64,000 bases of DNA. It comes from Prosthecodimorpha hirschii (GTDB lineage: Bacteria; Pseudomonadota; Alphaproteobacteria; Rhizobiales; Ancalomicrobiaceae). The stretch lies in the NCBI RefSeq assembly GCF_001305515.1, contig NZ_LJYW01000001.1:1142177-1206176 (forward strand). The letters are read 5' to 3'. The position numbers and the translations under genes were made by a program. The stretch's first letter is position 1. Each line of letters begins with the position of its first letter. This document shows positions 52,149 through 60,567 of the stretch, piece after piece. The notes under the pieces were generated by a model. That model made no database searches and was not told the origin of the DNA. It was given only the letters and a program-made list of their open reading frames with translations.

Positions 52149-53531
52149 TCAATGGCTTTCCGCCGCGCCGAGCACGCGGATCGCCGCATTGGCGCCGCCT
52201 TCGATGCTCGCCTTGACCTCGGCGGGATCGAGCACGAAGCGGGTCGGGATCCGGCCGAGCGTCTGCGCCGTTCCGGCATCGAGATCCTCGAAGGCGATCC
52301 GTTCGACCCGAACCGACACCTTCCGGCAGTCCCAGCCCTCGGTCGAACCGCGAATCCGCGCCACCTCGTCCGGGTTCAGTGCGCAGCGCCACGTCTTCAG
52401 ACGCGACTCCCAGGCCTGCATCTGCAGGCGCAGCACTTCGAACGAGTTGCGCACGGCGGAATCGATCGCCGTATCGGTCACCGCCTCGAGCAGTGCCGAG
52501 CCGCTCGGCCCCTCCAGGGTCTTGGCGTAATCGGACGGCAGCGTGCGGCCGGAATCGACGACCACGAAGATGAACCTCTCCACCACCACCGCATCGTCGC
52601 GGTTGAGCGGTTTGTACGGCTCGGTCGCAGAGGCAAGCGCGACGTTGAAGCCGGCCAGACCCCAGTTGTCGGTCAGTCCGCCGTCGAGCAGCTTGACGAA
52701 GGCGACCTGGCCGATGTCGCGATACTTGCGCAGGGCGGAGATGTAGTTGCGCACGATCGGCGACGAATCGCGTCGGCGCGCCATCTCCTCGAGATGATCG
52801 GGCAGCTTGAAGCCGCACTTGTCGGCATAGGACTTGATCACGACCGGGGCGAACACGATCGGCACGGCCGCCGACGCCGCGACCGCCTCGGCGATCGGAT
52901 AGGTCGACAGATCCGAGCAGATCGAGCCGAACGTCACCGGCTCGAAGATGAACGGCGTCTTGGAGGTGATGTCCGAGGCGTTGATCCACACGACCGGGCG
53001 GCCGGGCCGGTTGAGGTCGCGGAAGGTGGCGTTGCCGAACAGGTTCTTCTTCAGCCAGGCCGGAAAGCCATTGCGGTCGTTGACGCCGGAATCGAGCGCG
53101 CGGGTGATGTTGGTGACCGAATAGAACGAGCGGCGCAGCGACTCTTCCGCATCGCGATAGAGGAAGCGCTGCTCGAAATCGCCGAGACCGGCGCGCCCCC
53201 TGAGCCCGAACCAGGCCGCCGTGACCGAACCGCCCGAAACGCCCGAAACGAACCGGACCTGATCCAGCATCGAGCCGCCGCCCTCGACCGGAACCCGCTC
53301 CAGCCCGCGCAGCACGCCATAGGAGAAGGCGGACGCCCGCATGCCGCCGCCCGAAAAGGCGAGCCCGACGATGGTCGGCCGCAGCGTGTCGTCGCCGCCG
53401 ACCGTATTGGTCGGCGTGAGCACCGGCATCGCGGTCGGCTCGTTGACGGGCGTGATGTCGAGCGATGCGCAGGCCGACAGGCCGCCGGTCAGCACGGCGG
53501 CGGCGAGAGTGGCTCGAAGGGTCGGAACCAT
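52149..53531 (-). CDS. Patatin-like phospholipase, lipoprotein
   Basis: A 460-residue protein with a lipobox (LSACASLD) after the signal peptide, so likely membrane-tethered in the periplasm or outer membrane. The patatin domain has the oxyanion motif FSGGGMRASA, the Ser nucleophile in SGVSGGSV (G-x-S-x-G) and the Asp in LLDGGLTDNWG. Such enzymes cleave phospholipid acyl chains. Start 53531 (MVPTLRATLAAAVL) gives a proper signal peptide. It is divergent from the DUF2336 gene. Confidence 0.91.
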   Translation of the reverse strand: MVPTLRATLAAAVLTGGLSACASLDITPVNEPTAMPVLTPTNTVGGDDTLRPTIVGLAFSGGGMRASAFSYGVLRGLERVPVEGGGSMLDQVRFVSGVSGGSVTAAWFGLRGRAGLGDFEQRFLYRDAEESLRRSFYSVTNITRALDSGVNDRNGFPAWLKKNLFGNATFRDLNRPGRPVVWINASDITSKTPFIFEPVTFGSICSDLSTYPIAEAVAASAAVPIVFAPVVIKSYADKCGFKLPDHLEEMARRRDSSPIVRNYISALRKYRDIGQVAFVKLLDGGLTDNWGLAGFNVALASATEPYKPLNRDDAVVVERFIFVVVDSGRTLPSDYAKTLEGPSGSALLEAVTDTAIDSAVRNSFEVLRLQMQAWESRLKTWRCALNPDEVARIRGSTEGWDCRKVSVRVERIAFEDLDAGTAQTLGRIPTRFVLDPAEVKASIEGGANAAIRVLGAAESH

Positions 53532-53837
53532 GCGCGAAAGGGCCTCCGGACGGCGGGTCGGCCGGCGAGGCGGGCCGGCGCGGGTGGCGAGATCGAACGA
53601 ATGCCCCGTTATCACCGGGAATGGGGCATGCGAAAGGCAGTGCCTCGGCAGACCGCAGAACCGGGCCCGAATTCGGGCCCCGCCGCCCGACACGGCCCGG
53701 CCGGCATGGTGACCGGATCGTTAACGCCTACCCCCGGCTTTTCTGCTGTCGGGATGTGAAACTGTAAATAAAAGCCATGATCTTCGCTTGTCGCCCCCGG
53801 CATCGCGGCCTAGCCTCCGCCCGGGTGTGCAAGGCCG
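53532..53837. other. Divergent region between patatin and DUF2336 genes
   Basis: 306 nt holding both promoters. The GATCGTTAAC word at 53714-53724 and the AT-rich stretch 53755-53775 lie closest to the DUF2336 gene. No operator could be called. Confidence 0.45.
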
Positions 53838-55058
53838 ATGCATCGTTTCATGAACAGTACCATCCCATCCTTCGGCTCGCTGTCGCAATCGTTGGATCGC
53901 TATCTGTCGAGGCAGGTTCGCTGCCGCAACGGCAACGATGCCCTGGCGCGCCAGCTCTCGCTGTTGTTTTCGATCACATGCGAGACGAGCGGACCCGAAG
54001 AAATCGAGCAATTCGACAGGATCTTCAATCGGCTGGTCGACGAGGCCGCGATCGACACGCGCGCCTTTCTGTCGGTTCAGTTCTCCGTTGCCGCCAGGGC
54101 GCCGCGCACCACCATCCGCCGGCTGGCCAGGGACGTGATCGAGGTGGCCCGGCCGATCCTGGTGCACTCGCCCCATCTCGACGATGCCGATCTGATCGCC
54201 GTCGCGGTCGACGCCGGTCTCGCCCACATGGCGGCGATCGCCGAGAGAGCCGAACTGTCGGTCGTGGTGACCGATATTCTGGTCCGGCGCGGCGATGACG
54301 ACCTGCGCCGCAAGGTCGCTGCCAATCACGGCGCCTTGCTGTCCGGGCAGGGCTTTCGCCGGTTGTCCGAACAGGCGCGCACCGATGCGCGGCTCGAGGG
54401 CCATCTTGTCGAGCGCGAGGATCTGCCGGCGATCGTGGTCCGCTTCCTGGTCCGGCACGGCACCGGCAAGGCGCGCGAGTGCTTCGCCACGACCGGCACC
54501 CTCGCATCCGGGCCGGTCCGCCGCGAGGAGAGCCTGCCGGCGGATTTCGTCCCGCGCTCGGTGGCGTCGTGGCTCGCCATCTACGATTTCGACGCCGCCG
54601 AGGCCCGCGTTGCGGCCTTCGCCGACCACGGCCAACGCGGCGAACCGTTGCTGCTGCGCTTCGTCGCCGAGGAGCGCTTCCCCGAAGCGGCGGTTCTGCT
54701 CGCCCGCATGCTCGGCGTCGGCCGCGATGCGGTGGTCGGCTGGTTGACGGACGCGGACCCGCAGGCCTTCCTGGTTGCCGCCCGAACGCTTCCGCTGCAG
54801 GTGCGCACCGTCTCCGGACTGCTCAATATCGGCCCCTGGCGGCAGGGCTTGAACGGACGGACCCGCCAATGCGCAATCCGCAGCTATCAGGCGCTTCCGA
54901 TCGAGGCCTGCCGTCAAAGGCTGGCCGCGTTGAGCCGCGCGTCCGGGCCTGCCGGACCGCAGCCGCCGGACGACCGGCGCAGCGACCGGCGCGGCGACCG
55001 GGGCTGCGCTCTCGACGCGGATTGGTGGTCCCCCGATCCAAGTCCCGCCGGCGCCTGA
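53838..55058 (+). CDS. DUF2336 domain protein
   Basis: A 406-residue, mostly helical cytosolic protein of the DUF2336 family, found mainly in Alphaproteobacteria. Marks include a repeat-like LARDVIEVARPILVHSPHL, AELSVVVTDILVRRGDDDL and VLRKVAANHGALLS-type HEAT-like helices. Function is unknown. The last 60 residues are Arg/Asp-rich and variable. The ATG at 53838 is followed by a second at 53850. It precedes a dispersed repeat and a B3/4-domain gene on the same strand. Confidence 0.82.
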   Translation: MHRFMNSTIPSFGSLSQSLDRYLSRQVRCRNGNDALARQLSLLFSITCETSGPEEIEQFDRIFNRLVDEAAIDTRAFLSVQFSVAARAPRTTIRRLARDVIEVARPILVHSPHLDDADLIAVAVDAGLAHMAAIAERAELSVVVTDILVRRGDDDLRRKVAANHGALLSGQGFRRLSEQARTDARLEGHLVEREDLPAIVVRFLVRHGTGKARECFATTGTLASGPVRREESLPADFVPRSVASWLAIYDFDAAEARVAAFADHGQRGEPLLLRFVAEERFPEAAVLLARMLGVGRDAVVGWLTDADPQAFLVAARTLPLQVRTVSGLLNIGPWRQGLNGRTRQCAIRSYQALPIEACRQRLAALSRASGPAGPQPPDDRRSDRRGDRGCALDADWWSPDPSPAGA

Positions 55059-55120
55059 CGATCCCGGGGGCCTTGGCAGACCTTCGACGCGAGCGCCCCG
55101 CCGGCCCTGCAGCCTGCCCC

Positions 55121-55225
55121 GGTCGGATCGACACGACCCGACCCAAAAGGACCGGCTCAAGCCCTTGAATCCGGAGCATTTCCTTGTCGATTGGATGATT
55201 CCATCCGGTCGGAAAATGCTCTAAG
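55121..55225. repeat. Dispersed stem-loop repeat, copy 2
   Basis: Relative of 44440-44540. Outer stem GGAGCATTTCC / GGAAAATGCTC at 55173-55183 and 55211-55221, with an inner stem around GATTGGATGA/TCCATCC. It ends about 40 nt before the start of the B3/4-domain gene. Confidence 0.8.
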
Positions 55226-55262
55226 GTCGCGGCCCGTCTCACCCTTCCGGTCAGTCCCCTCC

Positions 55263-56009
55263 ATGCAGATCGACATCTCCGAACTGGTCGCCGCTTTCCC
55301 GGATTTCCGCGTCGCCGTGGTGGTCGCCTCGGATCTCGCCATTCCGGCCGCCCGGCCGCCCGGCCTGGCCGGCATCATCGCGGAGCGCGAGGCCATGGCC
55401 CGCGACCGCTGGGGCGGCCTGGAACTGGCGCAGATCCCGGGCGTCTCGGTCTGGCGCGTCGCCTACAAGGGCTTCGGCATCAAGCGGACCAGCTATCGCT
55501 CCTCGGTCGAGCGGATCGTCAAGAACGTGCTGGCCGGCCGCTCGATCCCGGAGATCAACGGTTTCGTCGACGCCTACAATGCCGTCTCGCTCAGCCATGT
55601 CTTCCCGCTCGGCGCCGACGACATGGCCCGGCTGACCGGCGACATCGCCTTCCGCTATGCGCGCGACGGCGACAGCTTCGTCGACATGGCCGCCTCCGGC
55701 GAGGAGGCGGAGGGGGCGGAGGCCGCGGCGCCGGCCGGCCCGGTCGAGGATCCGCCGAAGCCCGGCGAGGTGGTCTTCGCCGACGCGGCCCATGTGCTCT
55801 GCCGGCGCTGGAACTGGCGCCAGGATGCCCGCTCGCTGGTCTCCCCCGAGACGCGCAGCGCGCTCCTCACCGTGCAGGCCAACGGCACCGGCGATCTCGA
55901 CGCCGCAGTCGCGGATGTCTGCGACCTGTTCGCCCGCTTCTGCGGCGCGACGACCGCCGTCACGATCGCCGATCGCGGCCGGCCGCAGGCGACCGTGCTC
56001 GGCACCTGA
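55263..56009 (+). CDS. B3/4 domain protein (tRNA-synthetase-beta-like)
   Basis: A 248-residue cytosolic protein resembling stand-alone B3/4 domains of phenylalanyl-tRNA synthetase beta. It has YKGFGIKRTSYRSSVERIVK, then NGFVDAYNAVSLSHVFPLGADD and a late HVLCRRWNWRQDARSL. Stand-alone relatives may edit or bind aminoacyl-tRNA, unproven. An acidic, Ala/Glu-rich insert lies near residues 145-165. Start 55263 is the first ATG after the dispersed repeat; the frame upstream only reads repeat DNA. Confidence 0.82.
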   Translation: MQIDISELVAAFPDFRVAVVVASDLAIPAARPPGLAGIIAEREAMARDRWGGLELAQIPGVSVWRVAYKGFGIKRTSYRSSVERIVKNVLAGRSIPEINGFVDAYNAVSLSHVFPLGADDMARLTGDIAFRYARDGDSFVDMAASGEEAEGAEAAAPAGPVEDPPKPGEVVFADAAHVLCRRWNWRQDARSLVSPETRSALLTVQANGTGDLDAAVADVCDLFARFCGATTAVTIADRGRPQATVLGT

Positions 56010-56033
56010 CGCGGTGATTGCGGGAGGCTGGCT

Positions 56034-56708
56034 TCAGAGCGGCGTGCCGGCCGGACAGCCGTCGATCGTGGCGAGCAGGATGCGGGCGGCCCAGGTGGCG
56101 CGCACCGTGGCATAGCGGGGACCCGGCGGACGGCGCAGGCCGAGCAGGCGCTCGGTCGGCAGATCGCCGGCCAGCAGGCCGAACCACACCCGCAAGGCCG
56201 AACGGGCATTGAGCGATCCGATCAGCCCGGCACGGTTGGCGGCTGCGAACATCCTGAGGGCCGTACGGGTGACCGGACGGCGACCGGAATCGCGTAAGAT
56301 GCGCGCCAGTTCCGGCTCGTTCTCGGCTTCCGCGACCGCCAGGCGGGTCAGCGCCATCGTGTCCGTGGCGAGCCCGCGCTCCAGAAAGGCAGCCCCGAAC
56401 TCGATCAGCAGCGCCTGGAACGAGGCACGGTCGGTCGGCGCCGGCAGCACGGCGGCCGGCGACATCTGCGCCGCGCGATCCGAGATCAGGGCGGACAGAA
56501 TGCCGGCCTTGGTTCCGAAGGCCGCGTAGATGTCGCGCTTGGAGACCTGGGCGACCCGCGCGACATCCGCCGTGGTCAGCGCCGCATAGCCTTTTTCGGC
56601 CAGCAGGCGGCCGGCGGCTTCAAGAATCCGGTGCCGTCGCAACTCCGCTCCGGTCGATGCCGGACGCCCGGCGGTGTCCGCCAGGTCGGGGACAGCGGCC
56701 GGGCTCAT
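56034..56708 (-). CDS. TetR-family transcriptional regulator
   Basis: A 224-residue regulator. The N-terminal helix-turn-helix reads RHRILEAAGRLLAEKGYAAL, TTADVARVAQVSKRDIYAAF, then a variable ligand domain. Its start overlaps the stop of the upstream GST gene by 4 nt (ATGA), so the two are one operon. The ligand is unknown; the partner GST suggests an electrophile or toxic compound. It ends 25 nt from the B3/4-domain gene on the other strand. Confidence 0.92.
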   Translation of the reverse strand: MSPAAVPDLADTAGRPASTGAELRRHRILEAAGRLLAEKGYAALTTADVARVAQVSKRDIYAAFGTKAGILSALISDRAAQMSPAAVLPAPTDRASFQALLIEFGAAFLERGLATDTMALTRLAVAEAENEPELARILRDSGRRPVTRTALRMFAAANRAGLIGSLNARSALRVWFGLLAGDLPTERLLGLRRPPGPRYATVRATWAARILLATIDGCPAGTPL

Positions 56709-57328
56709 GGCCGCGTGGCCGCCACGCTCGGACGCGCGGCCCAGCCGGCCATCGCGGCCTTCAGGGCCCCCGAGGCCTCGATGATCGCGCCGCCCTCCGG
56801 GGTCCGGGCGACATAATCGAGGATCGGCACCAGATTGGCATCCGCATAGGTGAAGCCGTCGCCGACCAGGTGGCCGTTCTCGGCGACCGCCGCGGCGATC
56901 AGCCCGAGCGCCTTTTCCACCTGCGGCAGCACGGCGGCGATCTTGTCCCGGTCCGGCCCGCCCTCCGGGGGCATCATGTAGGCGAGCACGTAGCGGCGGA
57001 CGAGGATCGGATCGAGGGTCGTGTTGACGAGGCTGACCCATTGCTCGACCCGGGCGGCGGCGACCGGATCGGCTGGAATCAGGCGCGGTTCCGGAAAAGT
57101 CGCCTCCAGATAGCCGACGATCGCGCGGGATTCGTAGAGTTCGAGGGCGCCGTGGCGCAGGATCGGGATGCGACCGAAGGGGTGGACCGCATCGACGGCC
57201 GCACTGTGCGGCCGCGCCGGCACCAGATCGTAGGCGATGCCCTTTTCCTCGGCCACGATGCGACAGACGCGCACATAGGTCGAAAAGGGCGCCCCGATGA
57301 TCTGTGGCTTCGACTGTGTCCCGCTCAT
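56705..57328 (-). CDS. Glutathione S-transferase family protein
   Basis: A 207-residue GST. The N-terminal fold has PFSTYVRVCRIVAEEKGI, FGRIPILRHG and LYESRAIVGYLEATF, and the helical C-terminus contains FTYADANLVPIL. It forms an operon with the downstream TetR gene. It differs from the nu-like GST at 36909, as it lacks the TPNGRK motif. The substrate is not known. Confidence 0.92.
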   Translation of the reverse strand: MSGTQSKPQIIGAPFSTYVRVCRIVAEEKGIAYDLVPARPHSAAVDAVHPFGRIPILRHGALELYESRAIVGYLEATFPEPRLIPADPVAAARVEQWVSLVNTTLDPILVRRYVLAYMMPPEGGPDRDKIAAVLPQVEKALGLIAAAVAENGHLVGDGFTYADANLVPILDYVARTPEGGAIIEASGALKAAMAGWAARPSVAATRP

Positions 57329-57452
57329 GCCTCACGCCCCCCGACGCCGGTGTCCGGGTTGACGTTAGAGCACGGTCCGGCCCCTTCGCGCCAGCCCTCG
57401 CGCGCCCGCCACCGTTGTGCCACGCTCCGGCGAACCGATCGAGCAGGCTGCC

Positions 57453-57950
57453 ATGTCGAATCTGCATTTCGTCGAAACGCCCGCTGCCGGCCGGCTTGCG
57501 CTGATGCCGGCGCCGCAGCGCGCCGACTTCCGAACGATGGCCAAGGCCGGCATCGCGCTGGTGGTCTCTTTGCTGCCGGTCGCGGAGGCCGAACGGCTCG
57601 CGCTGGCGGCGGAGGCGCGGTTGTGCCGGCAGGCCGGATTCGATTTCGTGAATTTCCCGATCGCCGACTTCGCCGTGCCGGAGGATTTCGGCGCGGCCGC
57701 TGCCCTGGTCGGTGCGATCGCGGATCAGCTCGCCGGCGGGGATGCGGTCGCGATCCATTGCCGCGCCGGCATCGGCCGCTCGGGCATGTTCGCCTCGGCC
57801 GTGCTGGTCGCCCTCGGCGAGACCCCGGATGCGGCCATGGCGGCGGTCTCGGCCGCGCGCGGCTGCGACGTGCCGGAAACGGAGGCGCAGCGCGCCTGGG
57901 TGCGGGACTTTGCGGCCTACGCCGCCGAGCGGGTCACGGCCGGCGGCTGA
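57453..57950 (+). CDS. Dual-specificity/tyrosine protein phosphatase-like protein
   Basis: A 165-residue cysteine phosphatase. The active site is IHCRAGIGRSGM (C-x5-R), with Asp in FPIADFAVPEDF as the likely general acid. Targets may be phosphoproteins or phospho-lipids. Start 57453 (MSNLHFVETP) is favoured over the Met at 57417, since the upstream residues are not family-like. It is divergent from the GST-TetR operon. Confidence 0.86.
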   Translation: MSNLHFVETPAAGRLALMPAPQRADFRTMAKAGIALVVSLLPVAEAERLALAAEARLCRQAGFDFVNFPIADFAVPEDFGAAAALVGAIADQLAGGDAVAIHCRAGIGRSGMFASAVLVALGETPDAAMAAVSAARGCDVPETEAQRAWVRDFAAYAAERVTAGG

Positions 57951-58225
57951 TCGTTCGGGCCCGCCGAAGATGCGCACCCGCGACCTGGCCGATACTCCCC
58001 GTGGAACTGCCGGGCGCGGGGTCCTTCCGGCCGGGCTTCGCCGCCCAAACGGATCCCACGCTCGGCAGGATTGCGGGTTCGTCACGCTCTCGTGGCCGTC
58101 CGCCCGCTGCGAGGGATCCGGACCTCGCCGGCCCTCGCCTTCGGCGACCGCTTTGCCGCCGGAACTTGGATTGGAGGCTAGCAGGACGCTTGGAACCGTA
58201 GCTGAAGCGGACGTTCAGCCGCCGT

Positions 58226-59455
58226 TCATCCGGTTCGCCCGCCGGACCAGACCGCATCGAGCCGCTCCAGGCCGCGAAAATGATAGCTGTCGCGCCAGAC
58301 CGGGGGTCCGGCCAGGCGCAGGCCCGGCAGCCGATTAAACAGGACCGGCAGCGCGACGGCGAGTTCGAGCCGGGCGAGCGGCGCGCCGACGCAGAAATGG
58401 ATGCCGGCCCCGAAGGCGAGATGGGGACCGGGCGCGCGCGTCGGATCGAAGCGGTCCGGCAGCGGAAAACGGTCCGGATCGCGCCCGGCCGCGGCGAGCA
58501 GCAGACCGATCTTCTCGCCACGGGCGAAGGACCGGCCGCAGAAGACGAAATCCTCGAGCGCATAGCGCGTGAAGAGATGCAGCGGCGGATCGAAGCGCAG
58601 GCATTCCTCCACCGTCCGCCCGGTCGCGTCGGCATCGGCGAACAGGCCGGACGGATCGAGACCCGCGGCCAGGATCACCGCCAGCGCATTGCCGATGGCA
58701 TGCACGGTCGCCTCATGGCCGGCATTCAGGAGCAGGATCACGGTGGTGACCAGTTCCTCCTCCGAAAGCCGGTCGGCGCCGTCGCGTGCGGCGACGAGGG
58801 CGCTCAGGAGATCGTCCCGCGGCCGCACGCGCCGGGCGGCGATGGCCGAGCGGGCATAGTCCTGGAACGCCAGCGTGGCGGCGACACAGGCCGCCTCGAC
58901 GGCCGGATCGGCGCCGAACTGATAGATCGCCACCATGTCGTGCGACCAGGCGACCAGCTGCGGCCCGTCCTCGACCGGCACGCCGAGCAGCCCGCAGATG
59001 ACCGCGACCGGGATCGGCGCGGCGAAATCGGCGATCAGATCGGCCCCGCCCTGGCGGGCGATGGCGTCGGCCAGGGTCTCGGCCAGCCGCACGATCGCCG
59101 GCCGCAGGCCCTCGACGGCCCGGGCCGTGAAGGCGCGGTTGACGAGGCCGCGCAGCCGGGTATGGGCCGGCGGCTCGCGTTCCAGCATCGAGCCGCGCTC
59201 GAAGGCCAGGAACGGCGCGAGACCGGGCGATGGCGCCGGCCAGCCGAGGTCCTCGCGGCTCGCCCGGTCCAGGATGTCGCGCCCGAAGCGCCGGTCGCGC
59301 AGGGCGGCGCCGACCACCCCATGGCGCGCCGAACAGACGAAGCCGTAGTCCTTCCAGACGAACAGGTCGCCGAGATCGCGCATTGCCCGATAGGCCGGAT
59401 AGGGATCGCGGAAGAACTCCGGATCGCGGGGCGAGCAGGCGAAGCGGGCAGGCAT
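58226..59455 (-). CDS. Cytochrome P450
   Basis: A 409-residue soluble P450. The heme-thiolate loop is FGAGIHFCVGAPLARLE, the K-helix ExxR is EECLRFDPP, and the I-helix reads LLLNAGHEATVHAIG with the oxygen-activating Thr present. This resembles bacterial class I enzymes that need a ferredoxin and reductase, none of which is adjacent. The substrate is unknown. It is divergent from a secreted hydrolase gene across a 183-nt gap with two inverted repeats, so the pair may be co-regulated. Confidence 0.95.
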   Translation of the reverse strand: MPARFACSPRDPEFFRDPYPAYRAMRDLGDLFVWKDYGFVCSARHGVVGAALRDRRFGRDILDRASREDLGWPAPSPGLAPFLAFERGSMLEREPPAHTRLRGLVNRAFTARAVEGLRPAIVRLAETLADAIARQGGADLIADFAAPIPVAVICGLLGVPVEDGPQLVAWSHDMVAIYQFGADPAVEAACVAATLAFQDYARSAIAARRVRPRDDLLSALVAARDGADRLSEEELVTTVILLLNAGHEATVHAIGNALAVILAAGLDPSGLFADADATGRTVEECLRFDPPLHLFTRYALEDFVFCGRSFARGEKIGLLLAAAGRDPDRFPLPDRFDPTRAPGPHLAFGAGIHFCVGAPLARLELAVALPVLFNRLPGLRLAGPPVWRDSYHFRGLERLDAVWSGGRTG

Positions 59456-59524
59456 CCGACGCGGCTCCGAAGCGGGTTGACCGGGCGCGCCGGCGAGCCC
59501 GTACGGACCGCCACCGAGACCCGG

Positions 59525-59542
59525 AAGATATTGGCAAATCTT
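59525..59542. promoter_or_regulatory. Inverted repeat in the P450/hydrolase promoter region
   Basis: AAGAT and ATCTT arms around an 8-nt spacer, 70 nt upstream of the P450 start in locally AT-rich DNA. Candidate operator, weak. Confidence 0.35.
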
Positions 59543-59557
59543 CTAAAATCGTCTGTT

Positions 59558-59572
59558 GTTACACTATGTAAC
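59558..59572. promoter_or_regulatory. GTTAC-N5-GTAAC inverted repeat in the P450/hydrolase promoter region
   Basis: GTTACACTATGTAAC has perfect 5-bp arms. Its form is like many TetR-family operators. It lies in the gap between the divergent P450 and hydrolase genes and might bind the TetR protein encoded at 56034-56708; this is unproven. Confidence 0.5.
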
Positions 59573-59638
59573 TCGACATTCATGCCGGCGCAAACAAGGC
59601 TCGGGACGGTTTCGCAACGTCAAGAACGGAGCTCTCCG

Positions 59639-60511
59639 ATGCGCCCCTCCGCAAGCCTCGCCCTCCTGTCCGTCCTGGCGCTCGGCGCCGCGTTTGCCGT
59701 GCCCTCGGTCGCGTCCGCCAAGCCGGCCGCCCTGCCGGCTTCCGGAAAGCCGTTCAAGCTCGGCGGACTGACGGTCGTCTCCTGGTATCCGTCGACCCGC
59801 ACCGCGAAGCTGCCGCTGATCCTGTTCTCGCACGGCTATGGCGGCTGCGGCGCGCAATCGACCTTCCTGACCACGGCGCTGGCCGGTGCCGGCTATATCG
59901 TCGTCGCGCCGAACCATGCCGACGCCTCCTGCGGCCCGGGCGATCCGCCGGCGCCGGAAATCCCCTTCGAACAGCCGGCCGCCTGGAACGACACGACCTA
60001 TCTGGCCCGCAAGACCGACATGGTCGGGCTGGTCGCCGCGCTCAAGGCCGACAAGGCCTGGAATGCGGCGATCGACTGGACCCGGGTCGCCGGCATGGGC
60101 CATTCGCTCGGCGGCTACACGATGCTGGGGCTCGGCGGCGGCTGGCCGTCCTGGGACCAGCCGGTGATCAAGGCCGTGCTGGCGCTCTCGCCCTATTGCG
60201 CGCCCTATCTCGACGAAGGCGCGCTCGGCAGCATCGCCGCGCCGGTCATGTATCAGGGCGGCACCCTCGACTATGCGGTGACGCCGACCGTCAAGCGCCC
60301 GGACGGCTGCTACGCGCGCACAGCCGCGCCGGCCTATTTCGTCGAATTCGCCGGCGCCGCCCACAATGCCTGGAGCGATCTCGGCAACACCAACAATGCC
60401 CAGATCATCTACTATGCGCGCAACTTCTTCGACGTCACTCTGAAGGGCGCCGACCCGTCGCAGCTGCTGACCTCGATCGCCGGGGTGACGACCTATTGGT
60501 GGAAGCGCTGA
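59639..60511 (+). CDS. Secreted alpha/beta hydrolase (dienelactone hydrolase/PETase-like lipase fold)
   Basis: A 290-residue exported hydrolase. A signal peptide (MRPSASLALLSVLALGAAFAVPSVASA) precedes the alpha/beta fold. The oxyanion segment is LFSHGYGGCGAQ, the nucleophile elbow GHSLGGY (Ser), with a late GGTLDYAVTP Asp-type region and GAAHNAWSD for the catalytic His. Such enzymes hydrolyse esters or lipids in the periplasm. The start at 59639 gives a normal signal peptide; an earlier ATG at 59582 is possible. Divergent from the P450 gene. Confidence 0.88.
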   Translation: MRPSASLALLSVLALGAAFAVPSVASAKPAALPASGKPFKLGGLTVVSWYPSTRTAKLPLILFSHGYGGCGAQSTFLTTALAGAGYIVVAPNHADASCGPGDPPAPEIPFEQPAAWNDTTYLARKTDMVGLVAALKADKAWNAAIDWTRVAGMGHSLGGYTMLGLGGGWPSWDQPVIKAVLALSPYCAPYLDEGALGSIAAPVMYQGGTLDYAVTPTVKRPDGCYARTAAPAYFVEFAGAAHNAWSDLGNTNNAQIIYYARNFFDVTLKGADPSQLLTSIAGVTTYWWKR

Positions 60512-60567
60512 GCCGCCGGATGCCCGACGCGGCCTCCACCGCCTGACCGCCACCGCCCGCCGGCGGA

